From positions 558,001 through 622,000 of the forward strand of contig NZ_SHKR01000015.1 of assembly GCF_004217145.1 (NCBI RefSeq): DNA of 64,000 nucleotides, given 5' to 3'. The notes under the pieces were generated by a model. The model did not search any database. It was not told where the DNA came from and saw only the letters and a program-made list of their open reading frames with translations. Of this stretch, positions 18,078-26,969 are shown one piece after another. This DNA is from Kribbella rubisoli. Lineage in GTDB: Bacteria > Actinomycetota > Actinomycetes > Propionibacteriales > Kribbellaceae. Both the position numbers and the translations under genes were made by a program. The first letter of the stretch is position 1, and the number at the start of each line of letters is the position of its first letter.

Positions 18078-19425
18078 TCGCGGCCATCACGGCTACATCC
18101 GGATCGGGGTCAGCCAGGTTCTGCCAGACCTGGGGATCGCACGGGCGGCCACCGAGGTCCGGAGGGCTGGACGAGCTGTCCCAAACGGCGCGTGCGGTCG
18201 CGCCGCTGGAGGCCAGGGGGATGACGCTCACGCCGTGCTCGAGAGCCAGTCGCACCTCCTCGCTGGTGCCGCTTCCGCCGCAGATGACCAGTAGTGCGCG
18301 GCAGTTGTCGAGGACGTTGCCGACGAGTTCTTCCCGCTCGAGGTCAGTGAAGATCGCCGTGCCGAAATGCGTGTCCATCGGTGGCGTCTGCTCTCCGGGA
18401 TTCTTGCGGAAGTAGATGCGGAAGCGGTCAGGCGAGTAGTGGCCATTGGCTCGAAGGAGCTCGGCGAGCCGGCTCGTGACACCCCATCCCGCCGGTCCGC
18501 CGAGCGTGGCGAGCTGCCATGACGGAGGACGAGCGGTGAGCGCGACGGCGAGCTTGTCGTACCACGGTTTCAGCTGTGCGTTGTCGCCACTCCCGCTGAT
18601 GAACAAGCGTTCGGGCCGGGTCCGGGTGGTGATTGCGTGCAGCATCGGGGTGAGTTCGCTGAAGTCGCTGATCTCGCAGACGTGCACACCGCTGTTCTCC
18701 AGGTCGCGGACCCGCAGCTCGTGGAGTTGGATGCTCTTGGGGTCGGCCGGTCGACGCAGAGCTGTGAGGTGTCGGTCAGCAGCTGTGGTGCCGTATCGGC
18801 GGGCGAGTCGCAGCAGGACGTCGATGTTGGGGTCAGCGAAGCTGAAGCCGAGGAAGAGCATGGTGCGGGTGAGGTAGGACGCTCGGAGGAGTGCCCACAT
18901 CCGGGGGTGGGTGTCCTCGTACTGCTCGAAGTCGCTGCGGGTGATCACGGGCGGGGCGTTCCAGACCGACGGGGTGCCGAGACTGAGGCTGCCGTGCATC
19001 TTGATGATCGTCCGGCGTCCGGTGCCGATGTCGAGTGCGTCATTGTCGTGTGCGGCGACGCTGGCATCAGGAGCTGCTGCTTCCAGGAGCGAGTCGAAGT
19101 TGGTTGTCCAGATCTCGTCGATCGGGAGCTTCGCGATCAGGCGATGACTCTCCGCCGGTGTCCGGTACGGCGACAGCACGTTGCGCAGGTGAGTCTCCAA
19201 CGCCGGCCGCCGACCGGGACCGTTCTGTTCGTAGTACTCGGCGAGCAGTGGGAGATCCGCGAACTCACCCGCCAGGCCGATCTCGGCGGCGAGCGGGCCG
19301 AGGAGGCCCCTCCAGGACGGCAGTCCGGCCGCCGCGGACAAGCCGGCGCCCACGAACAGCGAGGCGACGCCGGCATCGACAGCGCCACCGAAGATCCCCA
19401 CGAGCTCGTACCGGTCAATGGTCAC
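18037..19425 (-). CDS. SIR2-SLOG protein, ThsA-like NADase
   Basis: A 462-residue protein with an N-terminal SIR2 domain and a C-terminal SLOG domain, the layout and length of ThsA, the NAD-degrading effector of Thoeris anti-phage defence. SIR2 motifs are intact: GAGLSAAAGLP (26-36), TTNFD (107-111, with the NAD-binding Asn 109) and the catalytic His 144 in KMHGSL. The SLOG part begins near residue 265 with LFISGSGDNAQ and includes LVICGGSGTSEEV. In ThsA this domain binds the cyclic ADP-ribose-type signal made by the TIR protein ThsB. No stand-alone ThsB lies next to it. The GTG at 19425 is the only start that fits the domain, though its ribosome-binding site is weak; the frame stays open to 19803 without family similarity. 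Confidence 0.82.
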   Translation of the reverse strand: MTIDRYELVGIFGGAVDAGVASLFVGAGLSAAAGLPSWRGLLGPLAAEIGLAGEFADLPLLAEYYEQNGPGRRPALETHLRNVLSPYRTPAESHRLIAKLPIDEIWTTNFDSLLEAAAPDASVAAHDNDALDIGTGRRTIIKMHGSLSLGTPSVWNAPPVITRSDFEQYEDTHPRMWALLRASYLTRTMLFLGFSFADPNIDVLLRLARRYGTTAADRHLTALRRPADPKSIQLHELRVRDLENSGVHVCEISDFSELTPMLHAITTRTRPERLFISGSGDNAQLKPWYDKLAVALTARPPSWQLATLGGPAGWGVTSRLAELLRANGHYSPDRFRIYFRKNPGEQTPPMDTHFGTAIFTDLEREELVGNVLDNCRALLVICGGSGTSEEVRLALEHGVSVIPLASSGATARAVWDSSSSPPDLGGRPCDPQVWQNLADPDPDVAVMAAITAIDQAMCRPRT

Positions 19426-19561
19426 CCGACCAGCGTGCCACGTCCGACCCGCGCCTGTTCCACTCCGGGAGTGGTGGAGCGTTCGTGCCACCAGCTGTTG
19501 TGCGGCTCGTGTGAGACAATCCGGCGGAGGCTCCCGCCCGATCCTGTGCGTGTTCCCGAAA

Positions 19562-19579
19562 CGATGACGTGAGTCATCG
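19562..19579. promoter_or_regulatory. Palindromic candidate operator
   Basis: CGATGAC and GTCATCG form a perfect 7-bp inverted repeat separated by GTGA, 40 bases upstream of the LuxR start and between two divergent genes. Its position suits an operator for the LuxR regulator itself or for control of the SIR2 gene. No experiment or known consensus supports it here. Confidence 0.4.
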
Positions 19580-19618
19580 AGGCAGCCTGGGCAGACGTCG
19601 ACCTCACCTGGAGGCTCG

Positions 19619-22420
19619 ATGGGTACGGCAACATGTGGTTCCTCCGGTTCCCGGTTCCCGGTTGTCGACGTGACGTCACACCGGCTGCCCCCAGAGCTCC
19701 GCGGCAGGCAGAGCGAGTGCGCGACCCTCGACGCCCTCGTGGGCAAAGTGCGCGCCGGCGCGAGCCAGGTGCTGGTGCTGCGGGGCGAGGCAGGCGTCGG
19801 CAAGACAGCTCTGCTGGACTACCTGGCGAGTGGGCTTCGGCCGAACTGCCGGCTGGCACGAACGGCGGGCGTCGAGGCCGAAGTGGAGTTGCCCTTCTCC
19901 GCCTTGCACCAGTTGTGTGCGCCGATGCTGGATCACCTGGATCGCCTTGCCGGGCCGCAGCGCGATGCACTGTCCACTGCCTTCGGCATGCACATCGGGT
20001 CACCGCCGGACCGATTCCTGGTCGGACTGGCCGTTCTGAGCCTGCTCGCGGACGTGGCGGAGGAGCAGCCGTTGGTGTGTGTGATCGATGACGCGCAGTG
20101 GCTCGACCCCATCTCCGCCCAGACACTCGCGTTCGTGGCACGTCGACAGCTGGTCGATCCGGTCGCACTGGTCTTCGCGATGCGGAGCGGGCACGAGGAC
20201 AGTGAATTGGCCGGGCAACCGACGATGGAGGTTCGAGGGCTGAGGGACGCCGATGCTCATGCGCTGCTCGACACCGTCCTGACGGGCGAGGTCGGCCGTC
20301 AGGTGCGCGAGGCGATCGTGGCCGAGACCCACGGCAACCCGTTGGCGCTACTGGAGCTTCCTCGCGGTCTTTCGACAGCCGAGCTCAGTTTCGGGTTCGG
20401 CCTGGCGGACGCCGTTCCGTTGGAGACTCACTTGGAGCAGGGCTTCTCGGAGCGCTTGGCGGCACTGCCCGGTCCGACGCGCCTGTTCTTGCTTGCGGCC
20501 GCTCTCGAACCCGTCGGGGACCTCAGCATGCTGGCACGAGCCGTGCAGCGGCTCGATGTCGACCTCTCGGCCTCGGCGCCGGCGGTGCGAGCGGGCCTGA
20601 TCGAGCTGAGTGCGCGGGTTCGGTTCCGGCATCCGCTGGTGCGATCTGCCGTTGCTCGGGCTGCAGCGATGACCGACTGGCGAGCCGTGCACCTCGCGCT
20701 GGCAGAGGAGACCGACCCGGAGCTCGATCCCGACCGTCGGGCGTGGCACCGGGCGCACGCGGCAAGCGGCCCCGACGAGGAGGTCGCCGTCGAATTGGAG
20801 AGGTCGGCAGATCGGGCGCAGGCCCGAGGAGGTCTGGCGGCACAGGCGGCATTCCTCGAACGTGCCATCGAACTGACCGACGACCCTACTCGACGTCCAG
20901 CCCGCATCCTGGCTGCCGCGAGAGCCTGGCATCAATCCGGGTCATCGGACGAGGCACTTGCGCTTCTGGCGGACGTCGAGGCTGCGCCGCCCGATGGGCC
21001 GACTCGCGCAGAGGTGGAGGTTCTCCGGGCGCAGATCGCGTTCTTCTCCAGCCGTGGCCGCGACGCGCCGCCCTTGCTGCTGTCAGCCGCTCAGCGGATG
21101 GAAGCGTCGGACGAAGGTGCGGCCCGCGACATTTACCTCGACGCGTTGGCGGCGGGGCTGATGGTCGGACGTCTGGCAGGAGATGTGGGCGTTCGCGATG
21201 TCGCCCAGGCAGCCCGTGCGGTATCTCCATCGACCGAGCGTCCAGCCGGCTTGTTGCTGGACGGTATGGCGTTGCTGATGACCGACGGGTACTCGGAAGG
21301 CGTCCCGCGAGTGCAGCGTGCATTGAGTGCTTGGCGAACCGACGAGGTGTCGGTCGCCGATGAGCTTCGCTGGCTATGGCTGGCCACTCATGCCGCCCAT
21401 GACGTGTGGGACGACGAGAGCTGGGAGGTGTTGTGCGCACGCCACCTCCGCCTCGCGCGGCATGCCGGCGCTCTCGCGGTGCTGCCGATCGCACTCAGCA
21501 GTCGCATGGGCCTGCATTTCTTCGCAGGCGAGTTCGCGGAGGCGGGTGCGCTCGTCGACGAGTTCTCAACGATCAATGAGGTCATGGGCAATCACCTGCC
21601 GCCCTACGGCGCTCTGGCGCTCGCGGCGTGGCAGGGCCGGCCGGACATCGTCTCCGGACTTGTTCGATCCATCTCTGCGGAGGCCAGAGCGCGCGGTGAG
21701 GGCATGGGACTCACCATCGTCGACTACTCATCGGCCGTTCTCCACAACGCTTTGGGGCACTACCAGGAAGCGATGGCAGCAGCAGAGCAAGGGGCTGGGT
21801 TCCCCGACGAGCTCGGCTTCTCCACCTGGTCGCTGGTGGAGCTCGTCGCGGCCGCCGCGCGAAGCGACCATCCCGACCGTGCTGGGGATGCGCTGGAGTT
21901 GCTGATTCGGAGAACGACGGCCAGCGGCACGGACTGGGCTCTGGGAATCGAGGCCCGATCTCACGCACAGGTGAGCCAGGGCGACGCAGCCGAGGGCTAC
22001 TACGTCGAGGCGGTCGAGCGACTCGGCCGGACTCGCATGCGCGTCGAGCACGCGCGTGCACAACTGCTGTACGGCGAGTGGTTGCGACGGGAGAACCGTC
22101 GCCGCGATGCCCGCAGTCGCCTGAGGTCGGCGTACGAACTGCTCACCGAGATGGGAGCGGAGGCCTTCGCCGAACGGGCCCGTCGCGAGCTGGTCGCCAC
22201 CGGTGAGACACTCCACCCGCGATCCGTCGGGGCTCGGGAAAGTCTTACGGCGCAAGAGGCTCAGATCGCTCGACTGGCGGCTGAGGGGCGCACGAACCCC
22301 GAGATCGGAGCTGAGCTGTTCCTCAGCCCACGCACCGTCGAGTGGCATCTCGGCAAGGTGTTCGCCAAGCTCGGGATCGGCTCCCGCCGTGAACTATCCG
22401 GCACACTCCTCAACGCGTAA
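19619..22420 (+). CDS. LAL-type LuxR family transcriptional regulator, paralogue
   Basis: A 933-residue ATP-binding LuxR regulator. Walker A is GEAGVGKTALL near residue 57 and the Walker B-like element is CVIDDAQWLD near 157. The middle is helical and TPR-like. The C-terminal helix-turn-helix begins LTAQEAQIARLAAEG and ends SPRTVEWHLGKVF, nearly the same as in the regulator at 10298-13084. The ATG at 19619 has a GGAGG ribosome-binding site seven bases upstream. It is divergent from the SIR2-SLOG gene and convergent with the ferritin-like gene. Its regulon is unknown. Confidence 0.93.
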   Translation: MGTATCGSSGSRFPVVDVTSHRLPPELRGRQSECATLDALVGKVRAGASQVLVLRGEAGVGKTALLDYLASGLRPNCRLARTAGVEAEVELPFSALHQLCAPMLDHLDRLAGPQRDALSTAFGMHIGSPPDRFLVGLAVLSLLADVAEEQPLVCVIDDAQWLDPISAQTLAFVARRQLVDPVALVFAMRSGHEDSELAGQPTMEVRGLRDADAHALLDTVLTGEVGRQVREAIVAETHGNPLALLELPRGLSTAELSFGFGLADAVPLETHLEQGFSERLAALPGPTRLFLLAAALEPVGDLSMLARAVQRLDVDLSASAPAVRAGLIELSARVRFRHPLVRSAVARAAAMTDWRAVHLALAEETDPELDPDRRAWHRAHAASGPDEEVAVELERSADRAQARGGLAAQAAFLERAIELTDDPTRRPARILAAARAWHQSGSSDEALALLADVEAAPPDGPTRAEVEVLRAQIAFFSSRGRDAPPLLLSAAQRMEASDEGAARDIYLDALAAGLMVGRLAGDVGVRDVAQAARAVSPSTERPAGLLLDGMALLMTDGYSEGVPRVQRALSAWRTDEVSVADELRWLWLATHAAHDVWDDESWEVLCARHLRLARHAGALAVLPIALSSRMGLHFFAGEFAEAGALVDEFSTINEVMGNHLPPYGALALAAWQGRPDIVSGLVRSISAEARARGEGMGLTIVDYSSAVLHNALGHYQEAMAAAEQGAGFPDELGFSTWSLVELVAAAARSDHPDRAGDALELLIRRTTASGTDWALGIEARSHAQVSQGDAAEGYYVEAVERLGRTRMRVEHARAQLLYGEWLRRENRRRDARSRLRSAYELLTEMGAEAFAERARRELVATGETLHPRSVGARESLTAQEAQIARLAAEGRTNPEIGAELFLSPRTVEWHLGKVFAKLGIGSRRELSGTLLNA

Positions 22421-22441
22421 GGCGGCCTCGCCCGGCGTGGC

Positions 22442-23512
22442 TCATCGGCGGAGGCCGGGTTCGACGTACTCGAAGGTCGGGCCGGCTGTTCGGCCGTCTC
22501 CGTCGGGCATCTCCATCAGGCTCACGGCCTGTGCTCTGAGTTGGTACATGGAGCCAACAGCTGCCCCGAGCAGTTGCGGGCTGCCGTTGAACGCCTGATC
22601 CAGCGACTGGAGCAATGCGCAGTATGTGTCGTTGAACTCTGCCTGGGCGATTCGGATCGGGCTGTCGAGCGGGTGGTCGGCCAGTCGCGGGTTGCGGCGC
22701 ATCGGGTGCGCGCCGCCGTAGTCCACCGGGAAAGCCTCACCGGTGGGCCCGGATTTCGGAGTGTCGCCGCATCGGTGGCGCCGGCCCAACTTGAGTTCCA
22801 CGAAGCGGTAGTAGTGCGCGACCTCGTCCCGGTCGGGATGGAAGATGTCCTGGTCGCCATCCCACACCTCGCCGCGGGGCGTGCCCTCGCCCTGCTCGAC
22901 GATCTCCGTCAGCGCCACGAGAGCAGTGTCGAGATTCTCGACCTGGGGCAGGCGGCCGGCGGTGTGGCTGAAGTGGTCTGCCGTGACCTGGCGCGCCGGG
23001 TCACCGGAGAAGAGCTCCTGCTCGCCGAGTCGGGCACAGATACGGTGCAGGCCCTGTTCGATCGCGTCGTAGAACTGCCCGATCGTCTCGTAGTCGTCGC
23101 CCTCTGGCGGTGCACCGCACGGTGCGGGCTGCTCGAGGCGGAGGAACATCTCGAGTGCCTCCGGTCCGAAGGGAACCAATGAGATCTCCAGCGAGCGGTC
23201 GCCGTGGGGTAGGCGCTGCGGGTAGCCGGGCAGCATCTCGGGCTTGTCCAGGCAGGGTTTCCCGCCGATGGCGTTGAGGAGGTTCGCGGCCAGTGCGAGG
23301 TGGATCATCTCCTCGACGAAGACGCTGCTCACCACTTGAACAGCATCGGCGTTCCGCTTCGGGTCGAGCGAGTAGAGCGCGCAGAGGTACGGCGGCAGGG
23401 TGGCGTGCTCCAGTTCGATCGCCCATTGGAGGTGCTCACGAAGGCTCTCCAGCGTCTCGATCCGTGCGCTCGGCGGCACCCCGGAGGTCCGTTGCTGTGC
23501 TGCGTATTTCAT
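22442..23512 (-). CDS. Ferritin-like protein of the iminophenyl-pyruvate dimer synthase type
   Basis: A 356-residue protein with a ferritin-like four-helix front: LREHLQWAIELEHATLPPYL then SVFVEEMIHLALAANLLNAIGG, giving the E...E..H metal-ligand pattern, and a later RDEVAHYYRFVELKLG helix. This architecture is found in stand-alone relatives of VioB/RebD domains that act on indole-type dimers, and in secondary-metabolite loci. No partner oxidase is nearby, so the substrate is open. I chose the ATG at 23512 (GAGG upstream) rather than the longer frame to 23599. It converges on the LuxR gene with a gap of 21 bases. Confidence 0.8.
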   Translation of the reverse strand: MKYAAQQRTSGVPPSARIETLESLREHLQWAIELEHATLPPYLCALYSLDPKRNADAVQVVSSVFVEEMIHLALAANLLNAIGGKPCLDKPEMLPGYPQRLPHGDRSLEISLVPFGPEALEMFLRLEQPAPCGAPPEGDDYETIGQFYDAIEQGLHRICARLGEQELFSGDPARQVTADHFSHTAGRLPQVENLDTALVALTEIVEQGEGTPRGEVWDGDQDIFHPDRDEVAHYYRFVELKLGRRHRCGDTPKSGPTGEAFPVDYGGAHPMRRNPRLADHPLDSPIRIAQAEFNDTYCALLQSLDQAFNGSPQLLGAAVGSMYQLRAQAVSLMEMPDGDGRTAGPTFEYVEPGLRR

Positions 23513-23767
23513 GAGTGCCTCATCTCGGCGGTCGACAGGGGCGGGTCCTTGAATCCAACCGTCGGAGCCGGACAGGAAGTCGCGCGCCCGTGAATACACC
23601 GGCCACCCCCGGGTCTGAGATCCCAGTGGGGCCTGGGTGTTGGCGACCCGGGCGTTGACCCGGCACTACGCGGGTGCCCGGGGCGCACCCTCCCGCCCAG
23701 TGTGGGTAACCGACACGACTCGCACCGGGAGCGCCGACGCGTCCGGCATCACAGAAAGGGCCTCACA
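23513..23767. promoter_or_regulatory. Divergent promoter region with CCCGGG-rich motifs
   Basis: This gap between the ferritin-like and zinc-ribbon genes contains CCCGGGT, CCCGGGC, GACCCGG and GCCCGGG within about 90 bases (23605-23690), much like the cluster at 16791-16840. No coding frame looks real. Confidence 0.3.
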
Positions 23768-24064
23768 ATGACCGCCGATCCGCACATCCCCGCGGCGCTA
23801 CTCGCACACCGCCGGCACACAGCATGGATCGCGCCGAGCCCCGGTGACCGCACCTTCGACTTCGGCGAGACCTGCGCGCGGTGCGGACCTGGCACCCGGG
23901 CTCGCTTCAAGTGGGTGTTCTCGCGGATCAGCGACCTCACCCAAGAACACTGCGACCTGTACCTGTGCACTCACTGCTCGGCCGCAGGCGAGCTTCGCCT
24001 ACTCACCACCAGCATCCTCCGAGTTGACGCCCACGACCTGTTCGGCCCTTCGGCGCCCAGATGA
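23768..24064 (+). CDS. Small zinc-ribbon-like protein
   Basis: A 98-residue protein with two CxxC pairs, C36-x2-C39 (CARCG) and C67-x2-C70 (CTHC), and the motif FKWVFSRISDLTQEHCDLYL between them. This spacing suggests a treble-clef or ribbon zinc site. No enzyme motif is visible. The ATG at 23768 follows GAAAGGG. The stop overlaps a possible upstream start of the MFS gene as ATGA, so the two were probably co-transcribed. Function unknown. Confidence 0.6.
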   Translation: MTADPHIPAALLAHRRHTAWIAPSPGDRTFDFGETCARCGPGTRARFKWVFSRISDLTQEHCDLYLCTHCSAAGELRLLTTSILRVDAHDLFGPSAPR

Positions 24065-24105
24065 CGCACCGACTGACCGCCCTGGCGATCGCGCAAGGAG
24101 CTTTC

Positions 24106-25411
24106 ATGTCTCCAATCCAGCTCTCCACCGGGGCGCCCGCTGCGTGGCGCCGGCCAATCCTGCCCGCAGATTTGGCTCTGGCGGGTGCGGCGATCACCTT
24201 CACGAGTCTGTATCTGACGGCAGGTGCGCTGACGCCGTTGCTCGTGGTCTACAGGGAGCAGTGGAACTTTCCCCCGTCGCTCCTCACGCTGGCCTTCGCG
24301 GTCTACGCGATCGGCTTCCTCGCCGCGGTCCTGACGGTCGGGTCATTGTCCGACCACGTCGGCCGGCGCCCGGTGCTGATCGGTGCCCTGCTCATTCAGA
24401 TCCTGTCGAACCTCGTGTTCCTCGTCGCCACGGACGTCGGGTGCGTGATCGCCGGCCGGATCCTACAGGGCCTGGCCGGCGGCGCGGCGACCACTGCCTT
24501 CACCGCGACGCTCGTCGAACTTGCTCCGCCCAACCGGAAGAAACTGGGGACGATCCTCGGCAGCGTCGGTCTGACCGGGGGGCTCGGTCTCGGTTCCTTG
24601 CTGGCCGGCTTGGCGATCCAGGTCACGAGCGCCGCGAACACCATCATCTTCGTCGCCCTCACGATCATCACGATCCTCGGGGCTGTCGTCGTCGCACTCT
24701 CTCCCGAGACCGTGACCCGCGCACCCGGTGCGCTCCCCTCGCTACTGCCTCGCATCACCTTCCCGCCCGTCACCCGAAAGGAATTCGCCGCGGCAGCGCC
24801 TGTCGTAGCCGCGGTCTGGATGCTTGCAGGCTTGTCAGGCGGGCTCGCACCTAGCATGGTTCGCAGCGTCTTCCATCTGAACAGCGGCCTGCTCAACGGC
24901 CTGGCCGGGTTCATAGCACCGGCAACCTCGGCCGTCATCGGACTGGTGTTCGCGCGTCGACTCTCGGCATGCGATGACCATCGGAATCTACGCGTCCGTC
25001 ATCGGGGCCATCGGCATCATCAGCGGTGTGTACGCCGGAAGCCTGGCCACCATGATCATCGGACAGGCCATCGCCGGTGTCGGCTTCGGCGCATCCTTCA
25101 CCGCGGCCCTGCGCCTCATCTTTCCGCTCGCGGCGACTCATCAGCGCGCGGGAGTCGTCGGCGGAATCTACCTCGTCTCCTACCTAGCGTTCGGAGTGCC
25201 CATCGTCATCGAAGGTGAACTCACCCGCCCTCTAGGCGAGATCCCAGCCGTCTCCTTGTACACGGGGATTGCCATCATCCTCGCGCTCATCAGCCTGATC
25301 GCCCAACTGCGCCTCAAACGCAACCTCCGAAGCGCCGCTGGACCGGCTTGTACCTCCTTGATGCGAGCCTCCGGCGCGACTAAGCCGGCGCGAGACGACA
25401 CTCCCGCATGA
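24106..25411 (+). pseudogene. MFS transporter broken by a frameshift
   Basis: The first frame gives a major facilitator N-terminus with helices 1-6 and the signature GSLSDHVGRRPVLIGALL between helices 2 and 3, then a loop and helices 7-8 up to LVFARRLSA. There the frame is lost. One base out of phase the protein resumes at MTIGIYASVIGAIGIISGV and runs through helices 9-12 to a stop at 25411. The slip lies at about 24968-24974, where GCA-TGCG-ATG carries one base too many. Both halves are otherwise well conserved, so the damage is recent or is a sequencing error. I start it at the ATG at 24106, which has AAGGAG seven bases upstream. Confidence 0.8.
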
Positions 25412-25618
25412 TCACCAGCAACCGATGCTCTGACCGAGCGTGCGCGCCGTCTCGACGCGGCTTTGGACTCAGCCACTCCGGAGGAGCTGAACCAGCTGCA
25501 CAGAGCGCCAGGTCTCTCGTCGAGGTATCACCACATCGACCAGACTGCCGACGTCGAGGCCGACTCGATGGGCGACCAGTTAGGTGAGTTGGTGTCCGAG
25601 GGGGGACACGCACCTTAA
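25412..25618 (+). pseudogene. Coding-like tail after the MFS stop, probable gene fragment
   Basis: The frame of the second MFS half stays open past its TGA for 68 more codons to a TAA. It has a protein-like helical composition (LTERARRLDAALDSATPEEL, then RYHHIDQTADVEAD) and ends SEGGHAP. No start codon with a ribosome-binding site is visible. The last 30 bases belong to the short repeat shared with 9345-9386. It may be the end of a gene fused to the transporter by deletion. Confidence 0.35.
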
Positions 25619-25625
25619 CCACACG
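25585..25625 (+). repeat. Short dispersed repeat, copy B
   Basis: The second copy of the element at 9345-9386, 41 bases long, with 37 of 41 aligned positions identical and one base deleted. It resembles the sequence over the acceptor end of some tRNA genes in its tgtccgagggggga core, but no tRNA can be folded here. Confidence 0.65.
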
Positions 25626-25844
25626 ACTGGAGTTCGATGCCTGCGCCGTGGATCGAACTCCATAGCTGCTGAGTCTGGGCGCTTGGGCGCCAACAGCAAC
25701 TAGAAATCCTTGTTGGGCGGGCTTATGTGAGCACCAGCAGAGGTCGTTGGGCGAGATCGAGTTCTCGCTGGTGATCATGGCGGCGGTGACAATGGCCGTC
25801 GCTGCGCACCGCCCCGGCTGACGGGGTCCGGTCGGGCTGTCGTT

Positions 25845-26969
25845 CTACAGCACGGGGCAGGGTACGTCTTGGATTTGCTGCGGACGGCTCGGCAGCGACA
25901 CCCTGAGACGCAAAAGATTGTTGGACTCGTCGGCCTCGGCGATCTCGTTGTTCGGATCTACAGTCACCGTGAAAACGTGCGACCGCCCGTAGTCGCCCGA
26001 CGAAAGCTCGACCTGCATCGCCGTACTCGCGATGCGAGTGGCATCAGGTGCGTTGAAGGCGGTCTCGCCGCTGTCGCTGAGACCGGTGTTGCTGCGAAGT
26101 CGGAACGGGACCAGTCGGTTGTGCCCGCCAGGCCCCCTGTTCAGGACGGGCACGAACACAGTGAGACTGTCGATCGTGCTCGACTGACCCTTCGGAACAA
26201 CAGTGCAGTTCAACGCCGTTGACAACGTGAAGTCAGGCAGCAGCCCGAGGACGGTCGGGTCGGGCGTATCTGTGGGCTCGGGCGTGGTCGTCCAGGTGTC
26301 GGCCTCGAGCCGAACGGCCGATGCCGGCGCCTTGAGATTCTGGTGGATCCGCATCTGCGCGGTCCCGCCTTCGCCGGGTGCCACGTGAACCGTGATCTGG
26401 CACGTCTCGAGCCGGTGCAGTACGTGCTTCCGGCAGTCACCAGTCTGCGAGAAGCGTTCCGCGATGTCGCCCTTGAACTCGATGTCGCCGATTCGCAGAG
26501 TAGTCTTCCCGCCGCTTATGACCTCGACCGCAGCGTCGCAGTGGTCCTCCGTGCAGTGGAGCTCCTTCGGTGTCACACCGATGCACAATTGCCCCTCGCA
26601 AAGCTCGGTTGGATTCGGTCTCCGGGTGGTGGGATCGGGCGGCGTGACAGTCTGTGTCGGCTGAGGCCCGGGCACCGGGAAGGTTGTCTCTTTCCCGAGG
26701 GCCGTCTCCGGTACGACGAATGCCAAGTAGGTCACGAGCAGCGCGAGGCCGGCGACCCCCAGCCCGCCGACCAGTTGGAGTCGGGAGAACGAGCCGAACG
26801 CAGCGATCAGTGGTGGAATGGCCGCGCCGAGGGCGGCTCCGAGGAGTTTCAGGCCCGGCGACTTGTCCAGTGCCATGGTGACGAGGGTTCCCGTCACGGA
26901 GCCCGCGATCGCCAGCAGTGTCGGAACCAGCGCTGCCGGTGGTTGTTTCTCTGGCTGTCCAGCATTCAT
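25845..26969 (-). CDS. Membrane protein with cysteine-rich and CARDB-like extracytoplasmic domain
   Basis: A 374-residue protein with three hydrophobic segments in the first 110 residues (LVPTLLAIAGSVTGTLVTMA, LLGAALGAAIPPLIAAFGSF, LVGGLGVAGLALLVTYLAFVV). A proline/threonine linker follows, then a cysteine-containing domain (CEGQLCIG, HCTEDHCDAAVEV, CRKHVL, CQITVHV). The last 120 residues look like a CARDB adhesion-type beta domain, ending with the typical NNEIAEADESNNLLRLRV. I chose the ATG at 26969, preceded by a G-run; a GTG at 26978 is possible. It is divergent from the lipoprotein/TIR operon and may act with it at the cell surface. Function unknown. Confidence 0.7.
   Translation of the reverse strand: MNAGQPEKQPPAALVPTLLAIAGSVTGTLVTMALDKSPGLKLLGAALGAAIPPLIAAFGSFSRLQLVGGLGVAGLALLVTYLAFVVPETALGKETTFPVPGPQPTQTVTPPDPTTRRPNPTELCEGQLCIGVTPKELHCTEDHCDAAVEVISGGKTTLRIGDIEFKGDIAERFSQTGDCRKHVLHRLETCQITVHVAPGEGGTAQMRIHQNLKAPASAVRLEADTWTTTPEPTDTPDPTVLGLLPDFTLSTALNCTVVPKGQSSTIDSLTVFVPVLNRGPGGHNRLVPFRLRSNTGLSDSGETAFNAPDATRIASTAMQVELSSGDYGRSHVFTVTVDPNNEIAEADESNNLLRLRVSLPSRPQQIQDVPCPVL

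Noticed and set aside
22423..22457. A terminator between the second LuxR gene and the ferritin-like gene
   Set aside because: A 7-bp inverted repeat exists (CGGCCTC / GAGGCCG) but the loop is 21 bases and alternative pairings are equally good, so it is not convincing.
25585..25625. A tRNA gene or tRNA fragment at the repeat
   Set aside because: The core resembles the acceptor end of some tRNA genes, but no T-loop, anticodon arm or cloverleaf can be formed in either copy.
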